Assembly: GCF_009793335.1 (NCBI RefSeq)
Contig: NZ_WING01000003.1
Coordinates: 1,054,001-1,118,000, forward strand
Length of the DNA stretch: 64,000 nucleotides
Reading direction: 5' to 3'
From: Actinomadura sp. J1-007
GTDB taxonomy: Bacteria; Actinomycetota; Actinomycetes; Streptosporangiales; Streptosporangiaceae
Shown: in pieces, positions 46,744 to 55,700 of the stretch
How the letters are laid out: each line of letters opens with the position of its first letter
Position numbering within the stretch: the stretch's first letter is position 1
Notes under the pieces: model-generated
What the model was told of the DNA's origin: nothing
What the model saw: the letters and a program-made list of their open reading frames with translations, nothing else
Database searches by the model: none
Made by a program: the position numbers and the translations under genes

Positions 46744-47553
46744 TCAGGGTTTGCGGGCGACGGCCCCGAAGGTGGTCACGGCGGGCGGGTCGCCGAACGG
46801 GCCGTGCTCGGGGCGCCACCGGGACACCGGGACGAGGCCCGGTTCGAGCAGCTCCAGGCCCTCGAAGTAGCGGCCGATCTGCTCCGGGGCGCGCAGGTGG
46901 TACGGGACGGCCCCGGTCTCGGAGTACCGTTCGTGCGCCGCGACGCGCTCGCCGCTGACGTCGGTGCCGTCGCTGAGCGTCAGGTGGCTGCCGGGCGGCA
47001 GGCCGTCCAGCAGGCGCCGGACGATCGACCACGGGTCCTCCTCGTCGGCGATGTGCCCCATGACGCCGAGCATCATGAGCGCGACGGGCCGGTCGAGGTC
47101 GAGGGTGTCGCGCGCCCGCCGCAGGATCGCGTCGGGGTCGCGGACGTCGGCGGCGATGTAGTCGGTGGCGCCGCCCGGCGTGCTGGTGAGCAGCGCCCGC
47201 GCGTGGACGAGGACGAGCGGGTCGTTGTCGACGTAGACGATGCGCGACTCGGGCGCGACGCGCTGCGCCACCTCGTGTGTGTTGTCCACGGTGGGCAGGC
47301 CGGTGCCCACGTCCAGGAACTGCCGGATGCCGACCTCGCCGGCCAGGTGCCGTACGGTCCGGGCGAGGAAGTGGCGGACGGCCCGCGCGACGTCGGCCAT
47401 CCCCGGATAGGTCTCCAGGAAGCGTTCGGCGGCCTCCCGGTCCACGGGGTAGTTGTCCTTGCCGCCGAGCCAGTAGTTCCAGACCCTGGCGGAGTGCGGC
47501 TTGCCGGTGTCCAGCTCAACGGGTCTCTGGCCGGGATCGGGAGGGTTGCCCAT
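46744..47553 (-). CDS. DUF574 SAM-dependent methyltransferase
   Basis: This 269-residue protein is a typical actinobacterial S-adenosylmethionine methyltransferase of the DUF574 family. It has KPHSARVWNYWLGGKDNYPV, then VDREAAERF, the SAM motif IRQFLDVGTGLPT, VYVDNDPLVLVHARALL and LMMLGVMGHIADEEDPWSIV. The ATG at 47553 starts MGNPPDP. The family is very expanded in filamentous actinomycetes and usually has no known substrate. It stands between the amine-oxidase remnant and a small hypothetical gene. Confidence 0.92.
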   Translation of the reverse strand: MGNPPDPGQRPVELDTGKPHSARVWNYWLGGKDNYPVDREAAERFLETYPGMADVARAVRHFLARTVRHLAGEVGIRQFLDVGTGLPTVDNTHEVAQRVAPESRIVYVDNDPLVLVHARALLTSTPGGATDYIAADVRDPDAILRRARDTLDLDRPVALMMLGVMGHIADEEDPWSIVRRLLDGLPPGSHLTLSDGTDVSGERVAAHERYSETGAVPYHLRAPEQIGRYFEGLELLEPGLVPVSRWRPEHGPFGDPPAVTTFGAVARKP

Positions 47554-47632
47554 GCGCCACCGTCTCGTTCGGGGAGGGAAGCCGTCACCCACAGGTTAGG
47601 TCGCGCCCCTCCCCCGCCACCAGAAGCCCCCG

Positions 47633-47986
47633 TCACGGGGGCGCGGTGCGCGGGCGGCGCGCACGGCCGGGGAACAGCTCGGCCAGCTCGACGGCGAGGC
47701 GGTACGTCGGCACGCTCGTCACGCCGGCGTCCTCGAGGTCGCCGAGGCCGCCGTACGGGGTCGTGCCCTGCTCCAGCTCGCCCCGTTCCACCATCGCGGG
47801 CAGCACCCGGCGCACGGCCGCGCCGACCAGGTCCAGCACCGGGCCGGCGAGCGCGGGAGCGGGGCACGCCTCCAGCGCGATCTCCGGCAGGTCCCGCGGC
47901 CTGCCGTCGGCCAGCACCCCGAGGACGAGGGCGCGGGCCAGGGGCGCGTCGCCGGCCTGGGCGGCGGCGTGTGCGTCATCGCTCAT
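47633..47986 (-). CDS. Hypothetical protein, winged-helix-like
   Basis: This 117-residue soluble protein has an Ala-rich N-terminal helix (AAAQAGDAPLARALVLGVLA), then DLPEIALEACPAP, and a C-terminal part with MVERGELEQGTTPYGGLGDL and VPTYRLAVELAELFPGR. The pattern of helices followed by a short hairpin suggests a winged helix, but this is only a guess. The ATG at 47986 has good codon bias after it. No family is recognised. The PknG operon ends just to the right at a hairpin. Confidence 0.65.
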   Translation of the reverse strand: MSDDAHAAAQAGDAPLARALVLGVLADGRPRDLPEIALEACPAPALAGPVLDLVGAAVRRVLPAMVERGELEQGTTPYGGLGDLEDAGVTSVPTYRLAVELAELFPGRARRPRTAPP

Positions 47987-48056
47987 CCGCTCAGGTTGGC
48001 AGAACGCCCCGCGCCCGTCGCGTGTCCACGCTGGTCAGAGCCGTGTCAACGGCCTG

Positions 48057-48092
48057 GCCCGCCGTCCCGGACGCCGGGCCGGGACGGCGGGC
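48057..48092 (-). terminator. Terminator hairpin of the PknG operon
   Basis: GCCCGCCGTCCCGG (48057-48070) pairs perfectly with 48079-48092 around an 8-base loop, ten bases past the stop of the last gene of the operon. Confidence 0.7.
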
Positions 48093-48101
48093 GGGCGGCG
48101 T

Positions 48102-48944
48102 TCAGGCGCAGCCCTCGAACGGCGGGACGGTCGTGGCGATGTTGAAGTCCACCGAGCCGAACCACTGGTTGAGGAGCGTCTTGGCGGCGCCGTTCTGGTA
48201 CATCTCGGTGAGGATCCGGTTGACGGCCTCGCACCCCTTCAGATCGCCCTTCTTCAGTCCGATGCCGTACCGCTCGTTGGTGAACGGCTTCTTGAGCATC
48301 TTGACGCCGGGCTCGTTGACGGTGGCGAAGCCGGCGAGGATCAGGTCGTCGGTGGACACGGCGTCGACGCCCCGCCCGACCAGCATGGCGACGCACTCGC
48401 TGTACGAGCGGGCGGGCACCAGCGTGGCCGCTACCCGGCGCTCCTCGGTGACGCGCCGCCACGAGTTGGAGCCCGCCACCTGGCACAGCCGCTTGCCGCG
48501 CAGGTCCCGGACGTTGCCGATCGAGGCGTCCCCCTCGCGGATCAGGATGTCCTGGTGCGTGACGTAGTACGGCCCGGCGAAGGTGATCTCGGCGGCGCGC
48601 TCCGGTGTGATCGAGTACGTGGCGATGACCATGTCGACCGAGCCGTCGCGCAGCACCCTCTCCCGCTCGTCCGAACGGACCGCGCGGAACGTCACGTCGT
48701 CCGCGCCGACGCCGAGCCGGCCCGCGACGTAGTACGCCACGTCCACGTCGAAGCCCGCGTACGAGCCGTCCTTCCCCCTCAGCCCGAGCCCCGGCTGGTC
48801 GTCCTTGACGCCGATCACGAGCCGGTGCCGGTCCGCCACCGAAGCCGTCTCCGCGCCGCCGGCGCGGACGGCGACCAGGACGACCAGCGCGGCCAGCGCC
48901 GCGAAGACGGCGACGACGGCGGTGTTGCGGGTGGTCGCGCTCAT
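48102..48944 (-). CDS. GlnH-like amino-acid-binding protein (PknG pathway)
   Basis: This 280-residue periplasmic-type binding protein has an N-terminal membrane or signal segment (NTAVVAVFAALAALVVLVAV) without a lipobox cysteine. The SBP_bac_3 fold follows: RLVIGVKDDQPGLGLRGKDG, AGFDVDVAYYVAGRLGV, MVIATYSITPERAAEITFAGPY, KRLCQVAGSNSW. It is most like the glutamate/aspartate-binding GlnH of the mycobacterial PknG pathway. It is the last gene of the five-gene operon, after the GlnX-like protein, and no ABC permease or ATPase is present, so it is a sensor rather than a transporter component. Confidence 0.88.
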   Translation of the reverse strand: MSATTRNTAVVAVFAALAALVVLVAVRAGGAETASVADRHRLVIGVKDDQPGLGLRGKDGSYAGFDVDVAYYVAGRLGVGADDVTFRAVRSDERERVLRDGSVDMVIATYSITPERAAEITFAGPYYVTHQDILIREGDASIGNVRDLRGKRLCQVAGSNSWRRVTEERRVAATLVPARSYSECVAMLVGRGVDAVSTDDLILAGFATVNEPGVKMLKKPFTNERYGIGLKKGDLKGCEAVNRILTEMYQNGAAKTLLNQWFGSVDFNIATTVPPFEGCA

Positions 48945-48966
48945 GTCCCCCTCCCTTCTCCGCCTC

Positions 48967-50415
48967 TCAGCGGTACTCCGACAGGCGCGGCCAGACCCCG
49001 GCCACGACCAGGGCGGCGATCGCCAGGACCGACAGCGGCAGCAGCCAGGACCACGGGCCCAGCGCCCCCTCGCCGCGCGCCACGGCGCGGTCGACGACGT
49101 ACTGGTGGCTGCCGATGCGCGCGCCGAGCTCCTCGTCGTGCTCGCGGAACGCCGGGTGCGGCAGGTACGGCCACCTCGGGTCCATGTGGGCCCGGCCCGC
49201 CTCGGCCCGGTCGCCCGCGTCGGCGAGCGCCCGCACGCGGCGGTCGTTGCGCTGGTACGCCCGGTACCGCTCCAGCAGCGCCGCGTACGTCCTGCGCTGC
49301 CCCCGCACCTCGGTGGCCTCGCGCGCCTGGTCGCCGTACACCCCCCTGAAGGCGACCGCGCCCGCGCCGCCGTCGTAGCGTCCGAGCAGGGCGTCGAGCT
49401 TGGCGTAGTAGCCCTCCAGGTTGGCGGCGTCGTTGATGTAGAGGATCGTCTGGGCCTTCTCCAGGTACGTCTGGTCGTAGCGGTCGGAGTCGGACGGGTC
49501 CAGCAGGTACCGCGTCCGGTCGGAGTCGAGGCTCTTGCCGATCGCCTGCGCCCGCGACAGCGTCAGGACGGGATCGAACCCGCCGTCCTTGGCGACCTTC
49601 AGGTACACCCCCTCGTTCGCCAGGACGGTCGCCGACACCGCGGTCAGCGCCACCGTGCCCACCGCCGCGGCGACCAGGAACAGGCTCATCATCCGCCGGA
49701 ACCGCACCGCCAGGTAGAGCTGGAGCGCCGCCAGCGCCAGCAGCACGGCCGCGCCGAACACCAGCACCCGGATCCGGCCGGCCATCACGCCCGAGCGCTC
49801 CTCCCGGTACGTCGTGTCCACGATCGCCGCGCCGCCGAGGGTGAGGTTGTTGGCCTTCGGGAGCAGGTCCTCGGTCATCAGCGTCGTCGCCGCCCGGTAC
49901 TCCTCCACCGCGTCCTCCGGCAGCGCGCCGAACGCGTGGGACACGTGCCGGCCGCGTTCCATCGCCGTCTGCACCCGCTGGTCGTACTGGTGCAGCCCGT
50001 CCAGGACGGACTGGACGGTCCGCAGCCGCACCGGGTCGTCCTCGGCCAGCCGCGCCGCCTGCAACGCGGCCCGCTCGGCGTCCTCGCGGCGGATGTCGTA
50101 GAAGTAGCGGGAGCCGCTCCGGCCGCACGCCCCGCCGTCCTGGTCCGGGTCGCAGAGCCAGCCGTTCTCCTCACCGTTCAGCAGGACGTTGGTCACCTGG
50201 GCGTCCATGTCGCTGAGCGCCAGGTAGACGTCGCTGGTGGCGACCACCATCGGGCCCTCGTCGTGGCCGACGGCGCGCAGCGCGCTCCGCGCGTCCAGCA
50301 GCGCGCCGCCGGTCACGGCGAACAGCACGGCCAGCACCACCAGCACGAGGACGGTCAGCGCCCGCACCCGCCCCGGAACGGTGCGCAGGCGGAGATACCG
50401 GGAAGGGATGCTCAC
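48967..50415 (-). CDS. GlnX-like integral membrane signalling protein
   Basis: This 482-residue protein has four membrane helices (about 19-39, 215-237, 243-266 and 455-475) with two large extracytoplasmic segments, the first with a Cys pair (NGWLCDPDQDGGACGRS) and rich in helices (DVYLALSDMDAQVTNVLLNG). This fits mycobacterial GlnX, which joins GlnH outside to PknG inside. It starts with GTG at 50415, overlapping the VWA stop (GTGA). No kinase or HAMP signature is visible. It probably transmits the GlnH ligand state across the membrane. Confidence 0.82.
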   Translation of the reverse strand: MSIPSRYLRLRTVPGRVRALTVLVLVVLAVLFAVTGGALLDARSALRAVGHDEGPMVVATSDVYLALSDMDAQVTNVLLNGEENGWLCDPDQDGGACGRSGSRYFYDIRREDAERAALQAARLAEDDPVRLRTVQSVLDGLHQYDQRVQTAMERGRHVSHAFGALPEDAVEEYRAATTLMTEDLLPKANNLTLGGAAIVDTTYREERSGVMAGRIRVLVFGAAVLLALAALQLYLAVRFRRMMSLFLVAAAVGTVALTAVSATVLANEGVYLKVAKDGGFDPVLTLSRAQAIGKSLDSDRTRYLLDPSDSDRYDQTYLEKAQTILYINDAANLEGYYAKLDALLGRYDGGAGAVAFRGVYGDQAREATEVRGQRRTYAALLERYRAYQRNDRRVRALADAGDRAEAGRAHMDPRWPYLPHPAFREHDEELGARIGSHQYVVDRAVARGEGALGPWSWLLPLSVLAIAALVVAGVWPRLSEYR

Positions 50416-51754
50416 GCTCCGTCCTCGCCCTCGCCGGGGGGCAGCGGGATCGTCGCCGGCGGCTCCGCCGACTCGCTCGACTCGGTGTCGAGCCCCTTCA
50501 CGTCGGCGGTGTCCACGTCCTTCTTCGGCAGCACCGCGCCCGTCACCGGGTCCATGAGCCGGTCGAGCCGCCGGGAGATCATCCTGCTCCCGGTCTGCTC
50601 GGCGAGCTCGCGGGCGCGCCGCAGCTCCTCGGCCGCGGCGCCCTCGTCGCCGCCCTCGTACGCCGCCCGCCAGTTCTGCACCGAGTCGGCGAGCTCGCCC
50701 TGCTTGGAGTAGTGCTCCACCGCCGGATGCCGCCGGGTCGACTGCGCGCTGTCGTCGGTCCACCTCGCCACGACGTTGCCGACGGCGAGCGGCTCGTCCT
50801 CCGGAACGTCGCCGCCGGGCAGGACGAGCGAGACGCGGGCCGCCAGCATGTTCTGGTCCGGCCGCCCGGCCGGAACGGAGACGCACAGGTGGTAGTCGCG
50901 CCGTTCCACGCCCCACAGCCCCGTCGGGTAGTCGCGGGTCGCGGGGCCGTCGGGCGGTGGATCGCCGTCCGCGTCCCCGGCGGCGCTCAGGTCGCGCCGC
51001 GTCGGATACACCTGCTTGACGAAGTGCAGCTCGGCGCCGTGCGGCGTCCAGACCCGCAGCGCCACGTCCGCGACGGCCTTGCCCATGGCGTTCTCGATCA
51101 TGCCGGCGAAGTCGGCGGCCAGGTCCGCGGGATCGGCCACCATCCCGAAGCCGCCCAGCAGCGCGGTCGCGACCCGCCGCAGCTCGGCGGGCTCCCAGTC
51201 GGCGCCGACGCCCCGGCAGTCGCAGACGAACCGGCCCGCGCAGCGCGCCAGCACGGCGTCCAGCTCCTCCGCGCTCTCGTGCTCGTTCTGCCCGTCGGTC
51301 AGCAGGACCGTGTGCCGGATCGCGTGCTGGTAGCCGGAGAACAGCGTGTCGGCCAGCGTCAGCCACCGCCCGATGCGGGTCCCCCGGACGCGGACAGCTT
51401 CGAGATCGCCGCCGTCGCGTCCGCCTTGCGCTCGTCCGTCGCCCGCGCGAGCAGCGGATCGCGCGGGTAGACCATCTCGGCCTCGTGGGCTCCGGACACC
51501 ACGGCGAAGTCCACGTCCTCGCGCAGGGCGTCCACGGCCCCCTTCGCGGCGCGCTTCGCCGCGACGAGCCGTTCGCCGACCATGGACGCCGAGGTGTCCA
51601 CGATGATGACCTCTGCGGCGGAGGCGGACCGGGCCGCGGACGCCGCCGGGCCGCCCTCGGCGGCGACCCTCGCCACGGCGTGCACCCGCGTGCCGCCCAC
51701 CGGGAGGTACGGGTTCTGGTGGATCTCGATCGTGAAGTCGGGACGATCGCTCAT
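50412..51754 (-). CDS. VWA-domain protein of the PknG operon (one-base frameshift)
   Basis: After correction this is a 447-residue protein with a von Willebrand A domain. The MIDAS motif is EVIIVDTSASMVGERL (DxSxS) with TVLLTDGQNEHESAEEL as the later MIDAS segment. The C-terminal half is a beta-rich then helical region (DYHLCVSVPAGRPDQNMLAA; VQNWRAAYEGGDEGAAAEEL). The slip is in the five-C run 51381-51385 (six expected), where LSASGGTRIGRWLTLADTLF is restored. VWA domains bind proteins in a metal-dependent way. It overlaps the GlnX-like gene by four bases and follows PknG after 207 bases, so it is likely part of the same sensory complex. Confidence 0.85.
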
Positions 51755-51902
51755 CGGTCATCTTCCTGGTCTAGGGAGGCGCGGGCCGGGCCGCCGGCGG
51801 CGCGGCGACGCCCCCGCGTCGTCGCGGCGCACCCGTTCACCGGCCCCCGGCCCGAGGTCTCCACGCTCAGCGCCCCCCGCCCGCGGCGGGCCCGCCGGAC
51901 CG

Positions 51903-51928
51903 CCGCGGGCGCCCGGCGGCGCCCGCGG
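51903..51928 (-). terminator. Hairpin between pknG and the VWA gene
   Basis: CCGCGGGCGCC (51903-51913) pairs with GGCGCCCGCGG (51918-51928) over a 4-base loop in the only long intergenic space of the operon. It could reduce read-through into the VWA, GlnX-like and GlnH-like genes or stabilise the upstream mRNA. Confidence 0.5.
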
Positions 51929-51961
51929 GTTCGGTGGTGTGGCCGGGGAACGGGGGCATGG

Positions 51962-54107
51962 TCAGAACAGCGTCCTGGTGCGGACGGCGTTGGCCTTGTC
52001 GACCAGCGCGTAGCGGCTGTCGGTGTCGTCGGCGAAGCGGACCAGCATGCGGTAGGTGCTCTCCAGCTCGTCGCGCAGGCCGTTCTGGGTCAGCGGGGTG
52101 CCGATCAGCTCCGTTCCGGGGTCCTCGATGCCGTTGGCGCGGACCCATTCCAGGCCGGCCTCCAGGATCTCGGCGACGAGCTGCCCCTTGCGCTCGCCGT
52201 CCACCCTGGCCTGCTCCAGCCGCCTCGCCGCCGCCCGCAGCGCCTCCTTCGTCAGGTTGGCCGAACCCCCGCGCAGCGTCACCGCCATGGCGGCGAGCTG
52301 CGCCGCCCCGTAGTGCGTGGACAGGGACGGCACCTCGTCCAGCACCCGCACCGCGCCGTCGCGGTCGCCCCCGTCCAGGCGGACGCGGGCCAGCCCGAAC
52401 GCCGCGCTGAGATAGCCGCGGTCCGTACGCCAGACGCTCTCGTAGAGGCGGGCCGCCTCGGCGCGGTCGCCCGTGGCCTCGCAGCAGAACGCCAGCGCGA
52501 GCTTCGGCGCCGCCTCCCCCGGCATCCGGCTGTAGAGCCGGTCGAACAGCTCCCGGGCCCGCGCGCAGTCGCGGACGGCGATCGCGCCGACGCCCCGGTA
52601 CCAGCCGATCCGCCAGTCGTCGGGACGGTCCGCGCCGTCCGCCAGCTCGTCCAGCAGCCGGGCCGCCTCGGCGTGGTGGCCGCGGTCGAGCTGGGCGCCG
52701 GCGAGGACCAGCCGCTGCTCGGCCGACAGCGGCTGCGCCGCGGCGCCGCTCAGCGTCTCGACGATCACCTTCGGCTCGCGCGCGGCGAGCTCGGCGAGCC
52801 CCGCGGCCTCCTCCGGCGCCGACACCACCGGGACGGGCAGCGCCGTCACGGCCTCGGCCGGGTCCGGCGAGCCGAGCACCGGGCCCGTGCCGTCGGTCGC
52901 GGCGACCTCGGCGCCGACCGCGCGCCGCTCCCGTCCGAACAGCGTGGACGGCACCGGCCACGGCTCGGCGTTGCGCGGCACGGACACGACCTCGCGCAGG
53001 ACGCCGAAGAGCTGCTCGGCCATCTCCGCCGCGTCCCCGAACCGCTCGCGCGGGTCGGGGTGGGTCGCGCGCCGCAGCAGCCGGTCGTAGGAGTCGAACC
53101 GGGACAGCAGCGGCACGTCCTCGCGCGGCGGCAGGCCCGTGGCGTAGTCGCCGGTGAAGTCGAACCGGAAGCTGAGGACGGCCATCGTGCGGCCCACCGT
53201 GTAGAGGTCGGAGCTGACCGTCGGCGCCTCCACCCCACCTCGGGCGCCCCGAAGCCGGGCGTGCCCCAGATCGGCGCGGCGGACGCCGGACCGCCCATCC
53301 GCCACGTCCCGCCGAGGTCGATCAGGGTGAGCCGCTGCTCGCACTGCATGACGTTGTCGGGCTTCAGGTCGCAGTACAGCAGGCCCTGCGTGTGGAGGTA
53401 GCCGAGCGCCCGCAGCATCTCGATCCCGTACGCGATGACGTGGTCGATCGGGAGCGCGGCGTCCGGCCCCTCCGCGCGCCGCCGGTCGTCCAGCAGCTCC
53501 TTGAGGGAACGGCCGCCGACGTACTCCATCACGATGTAGCTCTGCGTCTCCCGCGCCTCCTCCGGGCCCGCGCCGGGCGCCGGCGCGGGATGCCGGACGA
53601 AGTTGTGGATCTTGACGATGTTGGGGTGGTTGACCGCGGCGAGCGCGGCGCGCTCGGCCTCCGGCAGGTCCGACACGTCCGCGCCGTCGTGCAGCAGCCC
53701 CTTCAGCACGACCCAGTGGCCCACGTTGTTGTCGTGCGCGAGGTAGATCCAGCCGAGGCCGCCGCGGCGCAGGCAGCCGCGGACGTGGTACTGCCCGCCG
53801 ACCAGCTCGCCCCGCTTGAGCTTCGGCGGCGGCCAGTCCCCAGCCGCTCGGGCATGACGGCCGACTCGGGATCGCGGTACGGGACGGGCGTGACGCTCGT
53901 CATCTCCAGCGGACCGTACGGCGTGGGCCGCCCCGGCGGCGGCTGCCCCGTCCCGCCCTGCCCGCGTGGCCCGTCCCACGGCGCGGTCGCCTCCGTCGCC
54001 CCGGTCGCCCCGGCGCCCCGCACGGCCGTCGAGGTCGGCGCGAACCCGCAGAAGTCGCAGAACCCGTGACGCACGACGCCCCGACGGCACTGGGTGCACC
54101 GGATCAT
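51962..54107 (-). CDS. pknG: PknG-type soluble Ser/Thr kinase (two one-base frameshifts)
   Basis: 715 residues after correction. The N-terminus is a rubredoxin-like metal site (MIRCTQC and FCDFCG; Cys4, 7, 17, 20), followed by a Pro/Gly linker, a kinase domain (VRGCLRRGGLGWIYLAHDNN; VVLKGLLHDG; YIVMEYVGGRSLKELLDDRR; non-RD loop LLYCDLKPDNVM; LIDLGGTWR) and a TPR-like helical C-terminus (LSAEQRLVLAGAQLDRGHHA). This rubredoxin-kinase-TPR order is that of mycobacterial PknG, which controls glutamate metabolism through GarA/OdhI. Two G-run slips (53233-53236, 53838-53841) break it. Its start overlaps the stop of the cyclase-like gene by one base. Confidence 0.9.
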
Positions 54108-55204
54108 CAGGCCGACTCCTCCTGGACGGCCCGCACGTAGCGCTCGGTCGCCGCCTCCGCCTCCGGCAGGCTGCACGGCGCCGTCCACAGCAGGTCGTAC
54201 GCCCGCCGGTACAGCTCGTCCAGCAGCGGCGACTCGGCGCGCTTCTGGTTGCCCGTCATCGCCTGGTACGACCCGAGCAGCCCGCGCAGCTCCTCGCGCC
54301 GTTCGAGCGGCTCGCGGGCGGCGCGGAGCCCGGCGCCGGCCGCGTCCAGCGCCGCCGCGGCGGCCCGTTCGACGTCGGCCACCTCCGCGGCGAGCTCCGG
54401 CCAGCGGTCCGTGCGCCCGCCGCGCAGCCCCGCGAGCCGTTCGCCCAGGCCGGGCGCGGGATCGGGGACCTCGGGCGGAGCCGGCGTGATCTTGGCGGCG
54501 GTCACGGCCCGGACGCGCCGCGCCTCGTCGACCGTCGCGGCGAGCTCCGCGAGCGCGTCCTCGGCCCGCGCGAGCCGGTGGCCGAAGTCGCGGCCCGCGC
54601 GCAGCTGCGCGTCGAACGCGCAGATCCACGCGCCGACGTCGGTCTCCTTGGCCCGGACCCGGACCTCCCGGTAGTCGGAGGGGTCGAAGCCGCGCCGCTG
54701 CCGGATGACCTCCCGGTGGAACTCGTCCGAGGCGATGAACGCCAGGTCGCCGGGCGCGTCCCGCAGCGCCTTCTTCAGCTCGGGCGCGTCCAGCAGCCGG
54801 AACGCCGCGTTCAGCGGGGTGCCGACGACGCCCTCGGAGTCGTGGTGGACGTACCCGGCGTGCAGCGCGACGCGCAGCCGGATCCGCGTCATCGCGTCGG
54901 CGGCCCGGTTGTAGCGGCTCAGCTCGGCGGCCAGCTCGAACGGCAGCGGCTCGACCAGCCGGGCCTGCGGCCCCTCGGGAGGCACCAGGAAGAACGCCCC
55001 GTCGCCGCGGTCCTCCTGGTAGCGGCCCTCCGCCGGGACGCCGGACCTCTCGAAGGCCCGCGCCAGCGAATCGTAGAGCGCGCGGCGCATATCCAGCCGC
55101 TGCGGGTCGATGCGCTCAGGGTCGCAGAAGCGCTCGATATCGACGCAGATGATCGCCCTGTACGAGGCCGGGGGTGAACTCACGGATTCCGAACTCCACG
55201 TCAC
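54107..55204 (-). CDS. Class III nucleotide-cyclase-like protein with helical C-terminus
   Basis: 365 residues. The N-terminal half has cyclase-homology features: metal Asp in AIICVDIERFCD, a second metal Asp in YQEDRGDGAFFLV, LRVALHAGYVHHDSEGVVG and TPLNAAFRLLDA (the Asn/Arg pair). The usual substrate lysine is replaced in the QEDRGDG segment, so activity is doubtful. The C-terminal part (LLGSYQAMTGNQKRAESPLL, YRRAYDLLWTAPCSLPEAEA) is a helical module I associate with actinobacterial kinase-linked proteins. It is the first gene of the PknG operon and overlaps pknG by one base. The GTG at 55204 is the longest start; a GTG at 55183 is an alternative. Confidence 0.8.
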   Translation of the reverse strand: MTWSSESVSSPPASYRAIICVDIERFCDPERIDPQRLDMRRALYDSLARAFERSGVPAEGRYQEDRGDGAFFLVPPEGPQARLVEPLPFELAAELSRYNRAADAMTRIRLRVALHAGYVHHDSEGVVGTPLNAAFRLLDAPELKKALRDAPGDLAFIASDEFHREVIRQRRGFDPSDYREVRVRAKETDVGAWICAFDAQLRAGRDFGHRLARAEDALAELAATVDEARRVRAVTAAKITPAPPEVPDPAPGLGERLAGLRGGRTDRWPELAAEVADVERAAAAALDAAGAGLRAAREPLERREELRGLLGSYQAMTGNQKRAESPLLDELYRRAYDLLWTAPCSLPEAEAATERYVRAVQEESA

Positions 55205-55700
55205 GGAGGTGCGGCGGACGCGCCGCCGTCGTCACGCCGACGCGCTGGGGCGAAAGTCACCGTTCATGCTAGACGTGATCCGCTACGAGATCTGAGTAAT
55301 ACGCCACATTCTCTGAAACACCGCCCCACCGAACTCCGCATTCCCACCGCTGTCGCCATTCCCTCTTTCCCGCCCGGCCACGGCCCGCCCCGGCCCGCTG
55401 CGGCCGGTCGATCCCGCCACAGCCCTTTACACAGTAAGTCCGTTTTGTACGCTTCTCACACACGCCCGCAGGGCCGGCCCGCCGAATCGTTCGTTCTCGT
55501 GGTCGCCTCGCTACGAAGAGGGACGGGACGCCCGCGTTCCGCTGGAGGGATGGTGCCCCGGGGGCCCGTGCGCGCAGCGGTTTTGGAGTGAAGCTGAGGC
55601 TTTGCAGGGTTTTGATGGCTTTTTACCGGTTTGTTGCGCCCCCCTGTCAGGGAAGGATCAAGTTAGCTGTAGAACACACATAAGAGGAGGGCGGGCGCGC
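55205..55700. other. Divergent promoter region between the PknG operon and asnB
   Basis: This 496-base gap serves both the minus-strand signalling operon and plus-strand asnB. It has AT-richer patches around 55420-55470 and 55590-55690, and a five-base hairpin, CCCTG-T-CAGGG (55644-55654), in the asnB leader. No gene frame is convincing. I could not identify a defined operator. Confidence 0.5.

Noticed and set aside
48102..48944. Binding protein as part of an amino-acid ABC importer
   Set aside because: No permease or ATPase gene lies in the operon; the partner genes are PknG- and GlnX-like, pointing to sensing.
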